A stretch of 64,000 nucleotides of DNA from G963665085 sp963665085 (GCA_963665085.2 CAXXXS010000001.1:4464001-4528000); one strand, 5' to 3'; positions 1 to 9,666 are shown, counted from the first letter of the stretch. Numbers and translations: made by a program. The notes: generated by a model from the letters alone, not told the origin.

Positions 1-266
1 TCCTCTTCAGAATAAGTATTTGAAAGGGATAACATAGGATATATATGTTCAACTTCCTGAAATTCAGAATTTAAATCACTTCCTACGCGCTGGGTAGGAG
101 AAGCTGGATCATAAAACTCAGGATGTTTGGTTTCTAAATCTATTAGTTCATTTAATAGATTATCGAACTCAAAATCAGTTATTTCTGGTTGACTTAAAAC
201 GTAATATTTATAATTGTATTCATCAATCTGAGTTCTTAATTGTTCGATTCTTTGTTCAATATTCAT
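1..266 (-). CDS. ligA: NAD-dependent DNA ligase LigA, N-terminal part (cut by window edge)
   Basis: The minus-strand frame from the ATG at 266 stays open to base 1 (88 codons). It reads like the adenylation-domain start of LigA: residues near 14-22 give the family pattern DEYNYKYYVL, followed by EITDFEFDNLL, then SPTQRVG and PMLSLSNTYSEEE. These are the Ia domain, which binds NMN, and the start of the nucleotidyltransferase domain. The family seals nicks in replication and repair using NAD+. The catalytic lysine motif lies beyond the window. The gene is divergent from the relA-like gene, with about 70 bp between the two starts. Family identity is secure from the conserved blocks; the rest of the gene cannot be judged. 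Confidence 0.9.
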   Translation of the reverse strand, partial: MNIEQRIEQLRTQIDEYNYKYYVLSQPEITDFEFDNLLNELIDLETKHPEFYDPASPTQRVGSDLNSEFQEVEHIYPMLSLSNTYSEE

Positions 267-325
267 TATTCTGAATTTTATGCTTAGCGTTCTGTATCTT
301 GATTAATTTCTTCTGTTAATTTATA

Positions 326-333
326 TAACTTTG
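326..333 (+). promoter_or_regulatory. Candidate -7 box (TAACTTTG) just before the relA-like gene
   Basis: TAACTTTG matches the Bacteroidota -7 consensus TAnnTTTG. It ends only 6 bp before the ATG at 340, so transcription would begin at or next to the start codon (leaderless or nearly so). No well-spaced -33 element is seen, so this is tentative. Confidence 0.3.
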
Positions 334-339
334 TATAAT

Positions 340-2529
340 ATGGATAATATAAACACTCAATATATAACAAAATTTCGCAAAGATGTTCTTCATCTACTTC
401 ACGATGCATTGAAGGAGAGAAAAACAAATGATATTTCAAAATTACTTGATTTTGTCGAAAATAAATGCATTGAAAATAAACCGGAAGATCTTAAGAAGAT
501 ACTTGATGATTCTTTAGCCATCGGTACCAGTTGTTATACTGATATCGGATTGGGATTAAATTCCTTTGCTTCAGCTGTTTTGTTTATGTTATTTAAATAT
601 AATCTTGTTCAAGAAGATGAAGTTCATAAATTATTTAACAAAGAAACTTCTTCGTTATTTCAAGGTTTAGTTAACATTGCTGATTTTGGCACAAATACAT
701 CAAAAACACAGGCTGAGAGTTTTAGAAGCTTCCTTCTCAATTTAGCCAGTGATATCAGGGTTGTTATGATTAAATTAGCAGAACGCCTGATAGAAATGAG
801 GGGGTTAAAAGAAGCTAACCAGGAAGAACAAATTAAACTTTCTCACGAAGCACTCTATTTATATGCTCCTTTAGGCCATAAGTTAGGGCTCTACAGGATA
901 AAATCTGAGATGGAGGATATTGCTCTTAAATTCACAGAGTTTGAAACATACAAAGAAATAGCCAATAAACTAAATCAAACCGCAAAAGCAAGGCAAAAGT
1001 TTATAGCAGACTTTATTTACCCTATAAAAAAACGATTAATAGAAGAGGGGCTAAAATTTGAAATTTTTGGACGACCAAAGTCTATTTCTTCTATCTATCA
1101 AAAGATGAAAAAAACAAATGTCTCTTTTGAAGAAGTCTACGATAAATTTGCTATCAGAATTATTCTAGATAGCCCAACAGAAAAGGAAAAAGCAGATTGT
1201 TGGAAGGTGTATTCTGTTGTTACAGAATCATATCAACCTAACCCTTTGAGGCTAAGAGACTGGATTTCAATGCCTAAGTCTAATGGTTATGAATCATTGC
1301 ATACAACCGTGGTTGTGCAAGGCGGACAATGGGTAGAAATACAAATTCGAACCGTGCGCATGAATGAAATTGCAGAAAAAGGTCTCGCAGCTCACTGGAA
1401 GTATAAAGGCCATAAAGTTCAGGATGGTGTTGATTCATGGATGACAAAAGTCCGTGATATCATGGAAAACATGGAGAAAGAGAGTGCCGATGCAATTGAT
1501 GATTTCAAGTTAAGTCTTTATCATAAGGAAGTTTTTGTATTTACCCCTAAAGGAGATTTAAAGAAATATCCTAAAGGGGCAACAATTTTGGATTTTGCTT
1601 TTGATATTCATACAGAAGTAGGCTCTTCTTGCATTGGAGCTTTAGTAAATGGACGTAATGTATCTATCCGTCACCAACTTACAAATGGCGAGAAAATTGA
1701 AATCCAGACTTCAAAAAATCAAAAGCCCAAATTAGATTGGTTAAATTATGTAGTAACATCAAAAGCCAAATCAAAAATAAAATTAGCTATAAATACGGCT
1801 AAAGTAAGAGACGCAGAGATTGGTAAAGACCTAATAAAAAGGCGGTTTAAAAACTGGAAAATCAGCTATGAGGATACAAACATCAATAAGCTGATGAAAC
1901 ATTATAAATGCAATACATCGCAAGAGTTTTATTATCGTGTTGCTAATGATATTATTGATTTATCGGATATAAAAGGAATACTTACAACTGATGATTCTGA
2001 GAAACCACGTGAGCCGGAAGCCTTAAAAGAAACTGCTCAGGATGAAGTAATACATTACAAAGCAGAAGAAGATGATTTCTTGTTAATTGATGAAAAACTG
2101 GCTAATGTAGATTATAAACTTTCAAAGTGTTGTAATCCTGTCTTTGGCGATGATATTTTTGGGTTTGTTACGATAGGTGATGGGATTAAAATACATCGGG
2201 TAAATTGTCCAAATGCCGCTCAAATGACTTCAAAATACGGCTATAGAATCGTAAAAGCAAAGTGGAGAAATACCGAAGCAACAAAATCATTCAATGCAGA
2301 ATTAATTATCAGCGGAATAGATGAGTTCGGAATATTTAATAAGATATCTGATTTGATAACCAACGATATGAAGATGCCTTTGCGCTCAATTAATATTGAT
2401 ACAAAAGATGATGAGTTTTTTGGTAAGATAAGTGTGATGGTCCGCGATAAAAATCATCTGGAAGGCTTAATAGTACGTTTAAATCAAATGCATGGAATAA
2501 ATAAAGTAGTACGTTCTGAAAATATTTAG
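340..2529 (+). CDS. relA: RelA/SpoT-family (p)ppGpp synthetase with degenerate HD domain
   Basis: The protein has 729 residues from the ATG at 340; a TTG nine bases upstream is a less likely start. Domain order is that of long RSH proteins: an N-terminal HD-like region (about 40-165), synthetase (about 240-365, with GRPKSISSIYQKM near 244, NGYESLHTT near 315 and EIQIRT near 333), TGS (about 400-462), a Cys-containing linker (KCCNPVFGDDIFGF near 598) and a C-terminal ACT domain (about 650-725). Where hydrolases carry the HD metal-binding dyad and the following ED, this protein reads AVLFMLFKYNLVQEDEV, so ppGpp hydrolysis is probably lost. The synthetase block is intact. It is therefore inferred to be a RelA-like, synthesis-only stringent-response enzyme that senses stalled ribosomes. 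A separate SpoT-type hydrolase would be needed elsewhere in the genome. Confidence 0.88.
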   Translation: MDNINTQYITKFRKDVLHLLHDALKERKTNDISKLLDFVENKCIENKPEDLKKILDDSLAIGTSCYTDIGLGLNSFASAVLFMLFKYNLVQEDEVHKLFNKETSSLFQGLVNIADFGTNTSKTQAESFRSFLLNLASDIRVVMIKLAERLIEMRGLKEANQEEQIKLSHEALYLYAPLGHKLGLYRIKSEMEDIALKFTEFETYKEIANKLNQTAKARQKFIADFIYPIKKRLIEEGLKFEIFGRPKSISSIYQKMKKTNVSFEEVYDKFAIRIILDSPTEKEKADCWKVYSVVTESYQPNPLRLRDWISMPKSNGYESLHTTVVVQGGQWVEIQIRTVRMNEIAEKGLAAHWKYKGHKVQDGVDSWMTKVRDIMENMEKESADAIDDFKLSLYHKEVFVFTPKGDLKKYPKGATILDFAFDIHTEVGSSCIGALVNGRNVSIRHQLTNGEKIEIQTSKNQKPKLDWLNYVVTSKAKSKIKLAINTAKVRDAEIGKDLIKRRFKNWKISYEDTNINKLMKHYKCNTSQEFYYRVANDIIDLSDIKGILTTDDSEKPREPEALKETAQDEVIHYKAEEDDFLLIDEKLANVDYKLSKCCNPVFGDDIFGFVTIGDGIKIHRVNCPNAAQMTSKYGYRIVKAKWRNTEATKSFNAELIISGIDEFGIFNKISDLITNDMKMPLRSINIDTKDDEFFGKISVMVRDKNHLEGLIVRLNQMHGINKVVRSENI

Positions 2530-2656
2530 ATAGTTGTTTTACGCTGACAACCTGACTGCTATCTACACCTGTATTTGTGCCAACCTGTCTTTTGTTTGCT
2601 TCGGAATAGTTATTGATTCAAATTACTCCATAATCATAGCTCCGGCATAAAAAATA

Positions 2657-4261
2657 ATGGGAAAGAAAAAGACCGTTGAAAGATTGAAAGAATCTTTTGG
2701 GAAGATTAAAAATGAAGACTTTCATTTTAATCAAATAACAAACTATTATAAAAATAAAGATAATTCCGGTTCATTTCATGTATTATCTGATAAAACCTGC
2801 AATGACTTAGATATTGAAGATCTATTTATGTATGTTGACCGGACAACTTCAAAGGTTGGGCAACAATATTTATATAACAAACTTCGAGTAATTCCAAAGG
2901 ATTCGGATAACTTAAAAATTAAAGAAAATATTATTCATAAACTCTCTGTTGATGAAGAATTTCGAGTTAAAACTCAATTACAACTAGAAAAGCTAAATAA
3001 AGAAGATGTATTTTATATTTCATCTTTATTTCAGGATGAATATGAGAAACCACCTAAATGGTTTTTTATTACAAGGCTATTAGCCTTTACAAGCATTCTA
3101 TCTCTTTTAATGATTCCTGTTAACCCTCAGATGTTTATTGTTTTTCTGGGAGTTTTTATAATTAACTTAGGAATTCACTACTGGAATAAACGCAATCTGT
3201 ATAAATATTTAGGATCTATTCCACAACTCTTAATACTCAATAAAATTGCGAATAATCTCCATAAAGAGATTTTATATAAAGAATTAGCTCCAGACTTACC
3301 AAATTCTATCCGAATATTAAACCAGGTAAGAAACAGGATGTCATTCTTTAAATTAGAAGCAAAAGTTCAGAATGAAATTGAAGCTGCATTTTGGGCTGTT
3401 TTAGAACTATTTAAAATAGCATTTCTTTTAGAACCCTTGTTTTTGTTTGGGGTACTTCAACGATTAGATACTAAAAGAAAAGAGATTGAAGAAGTATTTA
3501 CATTTGTCGGAGAAATAGATGTTTTAAATTCTGTTACGTCGTTAAGAGCTGGCCTTAACAACTATTGTATACCTGAGATTAGTCAATCAGAAATATTTGC
3601 AAAAAATTCATATCATCCTTTAATTGATGAATGTGTAACAAATAGTATAAATGTTACGGATAAATCAATTTTACTTACGGGTTCAAATATGTCTGGGAAA
3701 ACATCCTTTATTCGAACTATCGGATTAAATATAATAACTGGTTTAACCTTAAATACCTGTTTTGCTGAAGTAATGAGAATTCCCAGAGTAAGAATCTATT
3801 CAGCAATTCGGATTAGTGACGATTTGTTAAATGATAAGAGTTATTACTTTGAAGAAGTATTAACGATAAAAGAGATGCTTGAGAACAGCACTTCCGAAAA
3901 ACAAAACTTATTTTTACTCGATGAGATATTTAAAGGCACAAATACGATAGAACGAATATCTGCAGGAAAAGCAGTTCTATCATCACTAACAAAAAATAAA
4001 AATATTGTATTTGTTGCAACCCATGATATTGAACTCACAGATATGTTGGCAGATAAGTTTGAACTATATCATTTTAGTGAGATTGTGAATGATAATAATG
4101 TTGATTTTGATTATAAATTAAAAGAAGGTAAATTGAAGAATAGAAATGCAATACGGATTCTTCAAATAAATAATTATCCGGAAGAACTAATACAAGAAGC
4201 TGTTGCCATTTCAGAAAAACTTGATAAAATTACCATTGCGAATACAAAATCATATGCTTAA
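2657..4261 (+). CDS. Membrane-anchored MutS-like ATPase (MutS domain III/V)
   Basis: The protein has 534 residues. The C-terminal half is a MutS-type ABC ATPase: Walker A GSNMSGKTS (about 341-349), a signature-like segment SYYFEEVLTIKEML, Walker B FLLDEIF (about 420-426), then GTNTIER and an ATHDIEL switch histidine. The N-terminal mismatch-recognition domains I and II of MutS are absent. A hydrophobic hairpin at about 136-176 predicts one or two transmembrane segments. Related MutS-like membrane proteins are common in Bacteroidota, and their role is not established. It is not the classical mismatch-repair MutS, which would be over 850 residues, and it lacks the Smr domain of MutS2. It lies 127 bp after relA in the same direction; no terminator is evident between them. 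Confidence 0.8.
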   Translation: MGKKKTVERLKESFGKIKNEDFHFNQITNYYKNKDNSGSFHVLSDKTCNDLDIEDLFMYVDRTTSKVGQQYLYNKLRVIPKDSDNLKIKENIIHKLSVDEEFRVKTQLQLEKLNKEDVFYISSLFQDEYEKPPKWFFITRLLAFTSILSLLMIPVNPQMFIVFLGVFIINLGIHYWNKRNLYKYLGSIPQLLILNKIANNLHKEILYKELAPDLPNSIRILNQVRNRMSFFKLEAKVQNEIEAAFWAVLELFKIAFLLEPLFLFGVLQRLDTKRKEIEEVFTFVGEIDVLNSVTSLRAGLNNYCIPEISQSEIFAKNSYHPLIDECVTNSINVTDKSILLTGSNMSGKTSFIRTIGLNIITGLTLNTCFAEVMRIPRVRIYSAIRISDDLLNDKSYYFEEVLTIKEMLENSTSEKQNLFLLDEIFKGTNTIERISAGKAVLSSLTKNKNIVFVATHDIELTDMLADKFELYHFSEIVNDNNVDFDYKLKEGKLKNRNAIRILQINNYPEELIQEAVAISEKLDKITIANTKSYA

Positions 4262-4309
4262 ATGATTTTTGTTGGATATTTTCAATTTATGAATACAAAA
4301 TGATAAAAA

Positions 4310-6529
4310 ATGACAATAAAAGAATTAAAAGATATACATCGTAAAATTACTTCAAATATATACATAGGAAAACTTTCAAATGTTTTTGATATGCTGGAAG
4401 ATGTTGTTATTCAATGCAAAAACATGGATTATCGTAATCGTTACGAGAAACATCTTGAAACATACAAAAATATTTTAAAATATTCATTTGAATTTCAAGC
4501 AGACCCGGAAAGGGAAAAAATATATTCATCACTCAACAAGTCATTATTAAAATTGAATGATGAAATAAAAGAAGAGATAATTTGTAATAACAATTTATTA
4601 TCATATTCATCTAAAAAACAGGAAGTTTTACGCACAATATCGCTTTGGGGAGAAAAAGATGGCTATCAGTTGATAGAAGAGGTATTTTATGGGCAGAATA
4701 TTGCAGAATTATTGAAAGATAATGAATCCTCCAGTTCAAAAGAGGTTGAAGAAGCAGTAGAAAGAATCTTTGATATTTTGTGGTTATCCGATAAATATTC
4801 AGATGTTCAAAATAAAATTGTAAAAGAATTTTTTGAGTCAGATAGGTTTACGTGGTACCATAAAAGTTTGCTTATAAGTTCTGTATTCTTATCGTCTCTT
4901 CGATTTTTTGATCCTCAAAAAATAATTCTTCTATTTACAATTTATGAGAAAAAAGAGGAGCAATTATGGCAACGCGCTTTTGTTGCTTTTTTTCTTTCAA
5001 TTCTTATACATGGTAAACGAATTGAATATTACCTTGAAATTTATAACAGGATAAAAGCATATAGCAGCGATGGTGATTTCTCTAAACAAATAGAACAGGT
5101 TATTATTCAGTTCTTAAAATCAAAAGAAACCGAAAAAATTTCAAAAAAGATACAGGAAGATATCCTACCACATATGATGAAAATTAAAACCAAGCTGGAT
5201 GAGAAATTAGATCTAGATAATATTTTATCAATAGAACATTTTGAGGATAAAAATCCGGAATGGAAAAAGGTTTTTGAAGATACGCCTGATTTATATAATA
5301 AGTTCGAAGAGTTTTCTATGATGCAGATGGAAGGTTCTGATGTGTTTCTTAGTGCATTTGCTATGCTCAAACGCTTTCCTTTTTTTAATAAGATGAGTAA
5401 TTGGTTTGTGCCGTTTTATCACCAAAACAATGTGTTAAACGATATAATCCAGATTGAAGATAAAGATTTTGATACTTCCAAATTTATTGAAGGGATAGAA
5501 CGTTCTTCGTTTCTTTGTAATTCAGATAAATACTCATTCTGTTTAAACATAAAATATATGCCAACGCTTCAAAAATCAATGATGTTGGAAATGTTTAATA
5601 TGGAATTAAATGCCATGAATGAAGTAAATGAAGAAGACGAGCGTTTAAATTCAACAATTAAAAGCAAAAAAGTATTTACCCAGTATTTTCAGGATTTATA
5701 CAGGTTTAATAAACTGCATCCATTGAAAACAGAATTCATTGATGTTTTTGATGTTGAAATAGAGCTTGATACGAATATTCTTCTTAAGCATTTAACGAAT
5801 AGAAAAGCTATTATAAGGAACATTGCTGAATATTATTTTGAAAAGGAATATTTTGAAAGTGCTTTGCAAATTTTTAATTCTCTTGCTTTAGAGGAAAACA
5901 CACAGGAATTGTTCGAGAAGATAGGTTACTCATATCAAAAGCTTAACAATATAGAAAAAGCTATTGAATACTATCATAAAGCAACTCTTTTTGATAATGA
6001 AAAAGTATGGCTTTTGAAAAAACTTGCTTTTTGTAATAGAAAATTAAAGAAGTTTGATGAAGCTTTAAAACTTTATCAGCGTTTAGAAAGAATTAAACCA
6101 GATGATTTTCATGTTCAGGCAAACCTGGGGCATACTTGTATGGAATTAGAAAAGTTTGAAGAAGCCCAGAAATATTATTTCAAGATAGAATATTTAGCAA
6201 AAGATAATTTTAAAGTATTCAGGCCAATTGCCTGGAGTAGTTTTGTCATGGGAAAGTTTGATACCGCAAAGAAATATTTCACCAAAGTAATTCAAAAAGA
6301 TCCCACAGCAGATGATTACTTAAACCTGGGGCATGTTGAGTGGTGCTCTGGCAATACAAAAGGAGCAATTGAGAATTACAAAATAGCTAAGGAAAAGTCA
6401 AAGAACAATGCTGATTGGTTGTCTAAACAGTTTAAAAATGATAAGCCAATTTTAACAAAACACGGATTAAACGATCTTGATATTAAACTTATGGAAGATT
6501 ATATCTCAATGATAGATAAGGTGCTTTAG
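4310..6529 (+). CDS. Large tetratricopeptide-repeat protein
   Basis: The protein has 739 residues and no signal peptide or membrane segment. The N-terminal 500 residues are helical, charged and without a recognisable fold. From about residue 510 to 700 there are consecutive TPR-like helix pairs, for example ALQIFNSLALEENTQELFEKIGYSYQKL, broken here as successive A-x(6)-G/Y blocks, then KAIEYYHKATL, EALKLYQRLERIKPDD and TAKKYFTKVIQKDPTADDYLNLG. TPRs mediate protein-protein contacts. It follows the MutS-like gene by 48 bp in the same orientation, so co-transcription is possible. Its partner and function are unknown. Confidence 0.75.
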   Translation: MTIKELKDIHRKITSNIYIGKLSNVFDMLEDVVIQCKNMDYRNRYEKHLETYKNILKYSFEFQADPEREKIYSSLNKSLLKLNDEIKEEIICNNNLLSYSSKKQEVLRTISLWGEKDGYQLIEEVFYGQNIAELLKDNESSSSKEVEEAVERIFDILWLSDKYSDVQNKIVKEFFESDRFTWYHKSLLISSVFLSSLRFFDPQKIILLFTIYEKKEEQLWQRAFVAFFLSILIHGKRIEYYLEIYNRIKAYSSDGDFSKQIEQVIIQFLKSKETEKISKKIQEDILPHMMKIKTKLDEKLDLDNILSIEHFEDKNPEWKKVFEDTPDLYNKFEEFSMMQMEGSDVFLSAFAMLKRFPFFNKMSNWFVPFYHQNNVLNDIIQIEDKDFDTSKFIEGIERSSFLCNSDKYSFCLNIKYMPTLQKSMMLEMFNMELNAMNEVNEEDERLNSTIKSKKVFTQYFQDLYRFNKLHPLKTEFIDVFDVEIELDTNILLKHLTNRKAIIRNIAEYYFEKEYFESALQIFNSLALEENTQELFEKIGYSYQKLNNIEKAIEYYHKATLFDNEKVWLLKKLAFCNRKLKKFDEALKLYQRLERIKPDDFHVQANLGHTCMELEKFEEAQKYYFKIEYLAKDNFKVFRPIAWSSFVMGKFDTAKKYFTKVIQKDPTADDYLNLGHVEWCSGNTKGAIENYKIAKEKSKNNADWLSKQFKNDKPILTKHGLNDLDIKLMEDYISMIDKVL

Positions 6530-6629
6530 TCATAATCTAAATTGCCACAATATAAACTGTTTATCCTTATTGGTATAAGAAATTTTGTCGAAATCTTCGC
6601 CGTATCCTGCCTGGTAGTTTTTGTAGGTT

Positions 6630-6794
6630 CATTTTCTTCCCCGCACACTGCGGGAACATTTCTGTAACAACATTTTTGCTTACGCACTTGGCGAGAAGGT
6701 TTCTGTTAGTTGCACTTTTGTTTGCGCATTCTGCGGGAAGGTTTTTGCAACTGCATTTTTCATCCCGCAGACGGCATGATAGATTTTTCTTATA
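6630..6794. repeat. Degenerate ~41-bp tandem repeat, about four units
   Basis: The 282-bp gap between the TPR gene and the oxidoreductase holds four imperfect head-to-tail units starting at 6630, 6671, 6713 and 6754. Each begins with CATTTT or CACTTTT, has a GC-rich core like CGCAxxCTGCGGGAA, and ends in TTTCTGTAAC or TTTTGCAACTG. Unit length is 41-42 bp. The core of unit 1 can fold (CCGCACACTGCGG). The units are too diverged and too regular in spacing to be a CRISPR array. Function unknown. Confidence 0.6.
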
Positions 6795-6811
6795 AATTTC
6801 TAAAAAAATGA

Positions 6812-7789
6812 TTAATCAGGATAAACCATCCCACATTGTTCAATAATTTTATCCATTGTTTCTGATAAAGCTAAACTTGATTGCAGAGGCCATTTTGGAC
6901 TTTCTTTCAAGCCTTTATCTAAACAGCTCATTACTTCTTGTGCCTGATAATTAAAACCATTTCCTTCAAAAGGAATATGAATTTTCTCGGAGTTCTCTTC
7001 GTTATCATAATAAACTATATCAGTTGGATTAAAGAAACGGCCTAAAAGGCGTAACCTTCCTTCTGAGCCAAAAATATTCGCTTCTGTTTTTGTTTTTGTG
7101 ATAATGGAAGAATGCATGGTGGCAATTGCTTTCTCATATTTGAAAATAGCTGTACAGGCTTCATCAATTTTATGTTCACTTAATTGCGCAAATGATGAGA
7201 TTTTATCAGGGGTTCCAAGTAGATGTAAAATCAGAAAGAGTGGATAAATTCCGACATCAAGCAAAGAACCTCCGCCAAGTGCAGGATTAAATACACGCCA
7301 GGTAGGATCTGGATTTCCGATAAAACCAAAATCTGCTTCCACAATTTTTATTTCTCCAATTTTTCCTTCAGTGATTAATTGCGAAATTTTATCAATATGG
7401 GGCAAAAATCGGGTCCAAAGCGCTTCCATAAGAAATTGATTGTTTTCTTTAGCTGCAGCAATCATCTCTTTAACAAGTCCGGAGTTCATTGCAAAAGGTT
7501 TTTCACAAAGAACAGCTTTTTTGTGTTTAAGGCATTCAATGGCATATTTTGCGTGTCCAATATGAGGGGTTGATATATAGATAATATCTATTTCTGGATC
7601 ATTCATTAGTTCATCATAACTGCCGTATGCTTTTTCGAAACCGTGCCTGTCAGCGAATTCCTGGGCACGTTCCAATGCTCTCGAACCTACAGCATACAAT
7701 TTTGCTTGTGGCAATATTTTTAAGCTATCAGCAAGTTTGTTGGCTATTCTTCCTGGCCCCAACACAGCCCAATTGTAAAATTCCTTCAT
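6812..7789 (-). CDS. Gfo/Idh/MocA-family NAD(P)-dependent oxidoreductase
   Basis: The protein has 325 residues. The N-terminal Rossmann fold begins WAVLGPGRIANKLADSL (about 7-23), and CEKPFAM (about 95) is the family motif with the catalytic lysine. The C-terminal alpha/beta substrate domain carries GGGSLLDVGIYPLFL, typical of the dihydrodiol dehydrogenase/deoxyglucosone-type branch. Such enzymes oxidise or reduce sugar or inositol hydroxyl groups; the substrate cannot be told from sequence. The ATG overlaps the stop of the upstream aldo/keto reductase (TAATG), which implies translational coupling and a two-gene carbonyl or sugar metabolism operon. Confidence 0.88.
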   Translation of the reverse strand: MKEFYNWAVLGPGRIANKLADSLKILPQAKLYAVGSRALERAQEFADRHGFEKAYGSYDELMNDPEIDIIYISTPHIGHAKYAIECLKHKKAVLCEKPFAMNSGLVKEMIAAAKENNQFLMEALWTRFLPHIDKISQLITEGKIGEIKIVEADFGFIGNPDPTWRVFNPALGGGSLLDVGIYPLFLILHLLGTPDKISSFAQLSEHKIDEACTAIFKYEKAIATMHSSIITKTKTEANIFGSEGRLRLLGRFFNPTDIVYYDNEENSEKIHIPFEGNGFNYQAQEVMSCLDKGLKESPKWPLQSSLALSETMDKIIEQCGMVYPD

Positions 7790-8778
7790 TATTTTAAGAT
7801 TGACTCAATTTTGTTCAACTCTTCTTTGGAAAATTCTAAATTATTTAATGCATTTAGGTTTTGCTCCATCTGTTTAACAGAACTGGCACCTATCAATACA
7901 GATGTTACACGCTTGTCTTTTAACAACCAGGCTATTGCCATTTGCGCCATAGATTGACCTCTTTCTGTTGCTATTTCATTTAGTTTTTTTACTTTATTAA
8001 TAATTTCCGGAGTAACCTGATTTTTTTGTAGATGTCCAGTGGACTTTGCAGCCCTTGAATCTTCAGGAATTCCATTTAAATATTTGTCAGTTAATATTCC
8101 CTGGGCTAGTGGAGAAAATGCAATGCAACCGATTCCTTCTTCTTCAAGGGTATCTAATAAACTTTCTTCAACCCATCGTTCCATCATGGAGTATTTAGGT
8201 TGATGGATTAAACAAGGAACACCCATTTCCTTAAGTATCGTTGAAGCCTTTTTTGTGAGATCGGCAGGATAATTTGATATTCCGGCATACAATGCTTTAC
8301 CTTGTTTCACTATTTGGGCCAAAGCTCCCATTGTTTCTTCGAGTGGTGTCTCTGGATCAGGGCGATGATGGTAAAAGATATCAACATAATCCAACCCCAT
8401 TCTTTTTAAGCTTTGATCACAGCTTGAAATAAGATATTTTCTGGATCCCCAGTCTCCATAAGGACCAGGCCACATATCATATCCTGCTTTGCTGGAAATA
8501 ATTAATTCATCCCGGTATTTTTTGAAATCTAACTGCATAAATTTCCCAAAGTTCTCTTCGGCAGAGCCATATGGAGGGCCATAGTTATTGGCAAGATCAA
8601 AATGAGTAACTCCATTATCAAAAGCTTTCCATAAAATTTTACGTGATTCCTGAAATTTATCAACAAACCCAAAGTTATGCCAAAGTCCTATTGATAAGGC
8701 AGGTAGAAGGATCCCACTATTACCACAACGATTGTATTTCATAGAATCATATCTGGTTTCAATGGCTGTATATTCCAT
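7789..8778 (-). CDS. Aldo/keto reductase, YghZ (L-glyceraldehyde-3-phosphate reductase) type
   Basis: The protein has 329 residues and a complete AKR barrel. The active-site Asp/Tyr block is FDLANNYGPPYGSAEENFG (about 60-78), the catalytic Lys lies in IISSKAGYDMWPGPYGDWG and the His in DIFYHHRPDPETP. The MWPGPYGDWGSRKYL stretch is typical of YghZ-like enzymes that detoxify L-glyceraldehyde 3-phosphate or methylglyoxal with NADPH. It is the first gene of a leftward pair with the Gfo/Idh/MocA gene, overlapping it by one base. Family assignment is firm; the physiological substrate is inference. Confidence 0.9.
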   Translation of the reverse strand: MEYTAIETRYDSMKYNRCGNSGILLPALSIGLWHNFGFVDKFQESRKILWKAFDNGVTHFDLANNYGPPYGSAEENFGKFMQLDFKKYRDELIISSKAGYDMWPGPYGDWGSRKYLISSCDQSLKRMGLDYVDIFYHHRPDPETPLEETMGALAQIVKQGKALYAGISNYPADLTKKASTILKEMGVPCLIHQPKYSMMERWVEESLLDTLEEEGIGCIAFSPLAQGILTDKYLNGIPEDSRAAKSTGHLQKNQVTPEIINKVKKLNEIATERGQSMAQMAIAWLLKDKRVTSVLIGASSVKQMEQNLNALNNLEFSKEELNKIESILK

Positions 8779-8871
8779 TTCTTTTCTAATTTTACTAGTT
8801 AGAATTGTTTAAAAAATGCAATTTACAGATTTATTACACATGAATTAAAAGAAAAATATAATAAAAGATAT

Positions 8872-9666
8872 ATGAAAGAGCTCATTGAAAAGATAAAAGG
8901 AAAGAATGGATTTATCTGTGATATGGATGGTGTTATTTATCACGGGAACCGTTTGTTGCCCGGAGTTAAAGAGTTTGTAGAATGGCTTATCGCTGAAAAG
9001 AAAAAGTTTTTATTCTTAACAAATTCATCTGAAAGGACACCCAAAGAGCTACAGGAAAAATTAGCAAGGCTTGGAGTTCAAGTAGATAAAGATAAATTTT
9101 ACACTTCTGCGTTGGCCACTGCTATGTTTCTGGCAAACCAAAAACCTAAGGGTAGTGCTTATATAATCGGTGAAGCTGGTTTGATAAATGCCTTATATGA
9201 TGTTGGATATTCAATGAATAATATTGATCCCGACTATGTTGTAATGGGGGAAGCCCGATCTTACGGATATGAAAAAATCGAGAAAGCTGTTAATCTGGTT
9301 GTTGGTGGGGCAAAATTAATCGGAACAAATCCTGATGTATCCGGACCCATTGAGGATGGAATAGCACCTGCAACAAAAGCGTTAATTTCTCCAATAGAAG
9401 TCGCAACCGGTAAGAATGCATATTTTATTGGTAAGCCTAATCCATTAATGATGAGAAACGCACTCAAAATCTTGGGTTGCACCAGGGAAGAATCAATAAT
9501 TATTGGCGACAGGATGGATACAGATATTGTCGCCGGGATAGAATCAGAAATTGACACATGCCTTGTCCTTAGTGGTATATCAACCAGGGAAACTATAACA
9601 CAATTCCCATATCAACCTAAATATATATTGAATGGAGTTGTCGATATCATAAAAAACAATAAATAA
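8872..9666 (+). CDS. HAD-IIA phosphatase, NagD/AraL-like
   Basis: The protein has 264 residues, usual for NagD. Motif I is CDMDGVIYHG (nucleophile Asp17, general acid Asp19), motif II FLTNSSERTP, the C2-type cap spans roughly 70-180, and motif IV is IIGDRMDTDIVAG. These enzymes dephosphorylate nucleotides or small sugar phosphates in the cytoplasm. The gene is divergent from the YghZ-like gene. A fragment of a second, different HAD gene overlaps its stop codon and continues downstream. Confidence 0.9.
   Translation: MKELIEKIKGKNGFICDMDGVIYHGNRLLPGVKEFVEWLIAEKKKFLFLTNSSERTPKELQEKLARLGVQVDKDKFYTSALATAMFLANQKPKGSAYIIGEAGLINALYDVGYSMNNIDPDYVVMGEARSYGYEKIEKAVNLVVGGAKLIGTNPDVSGPIEDGIAPATKALISPIEVATGKNAYFIGKPNPLMMRNALKILGCTREESIIIGDRMDTDIVAGIESEIDTCLVLSGISTRETITQFPYQPKYILNGVVDIIKNNK

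Noticed and set aside
6630..6794. CRISPR array
   Set aside because: Repeats are 41-42 bp with no unique spacers and are strongly diverged from each other; no cas genes are nearby.
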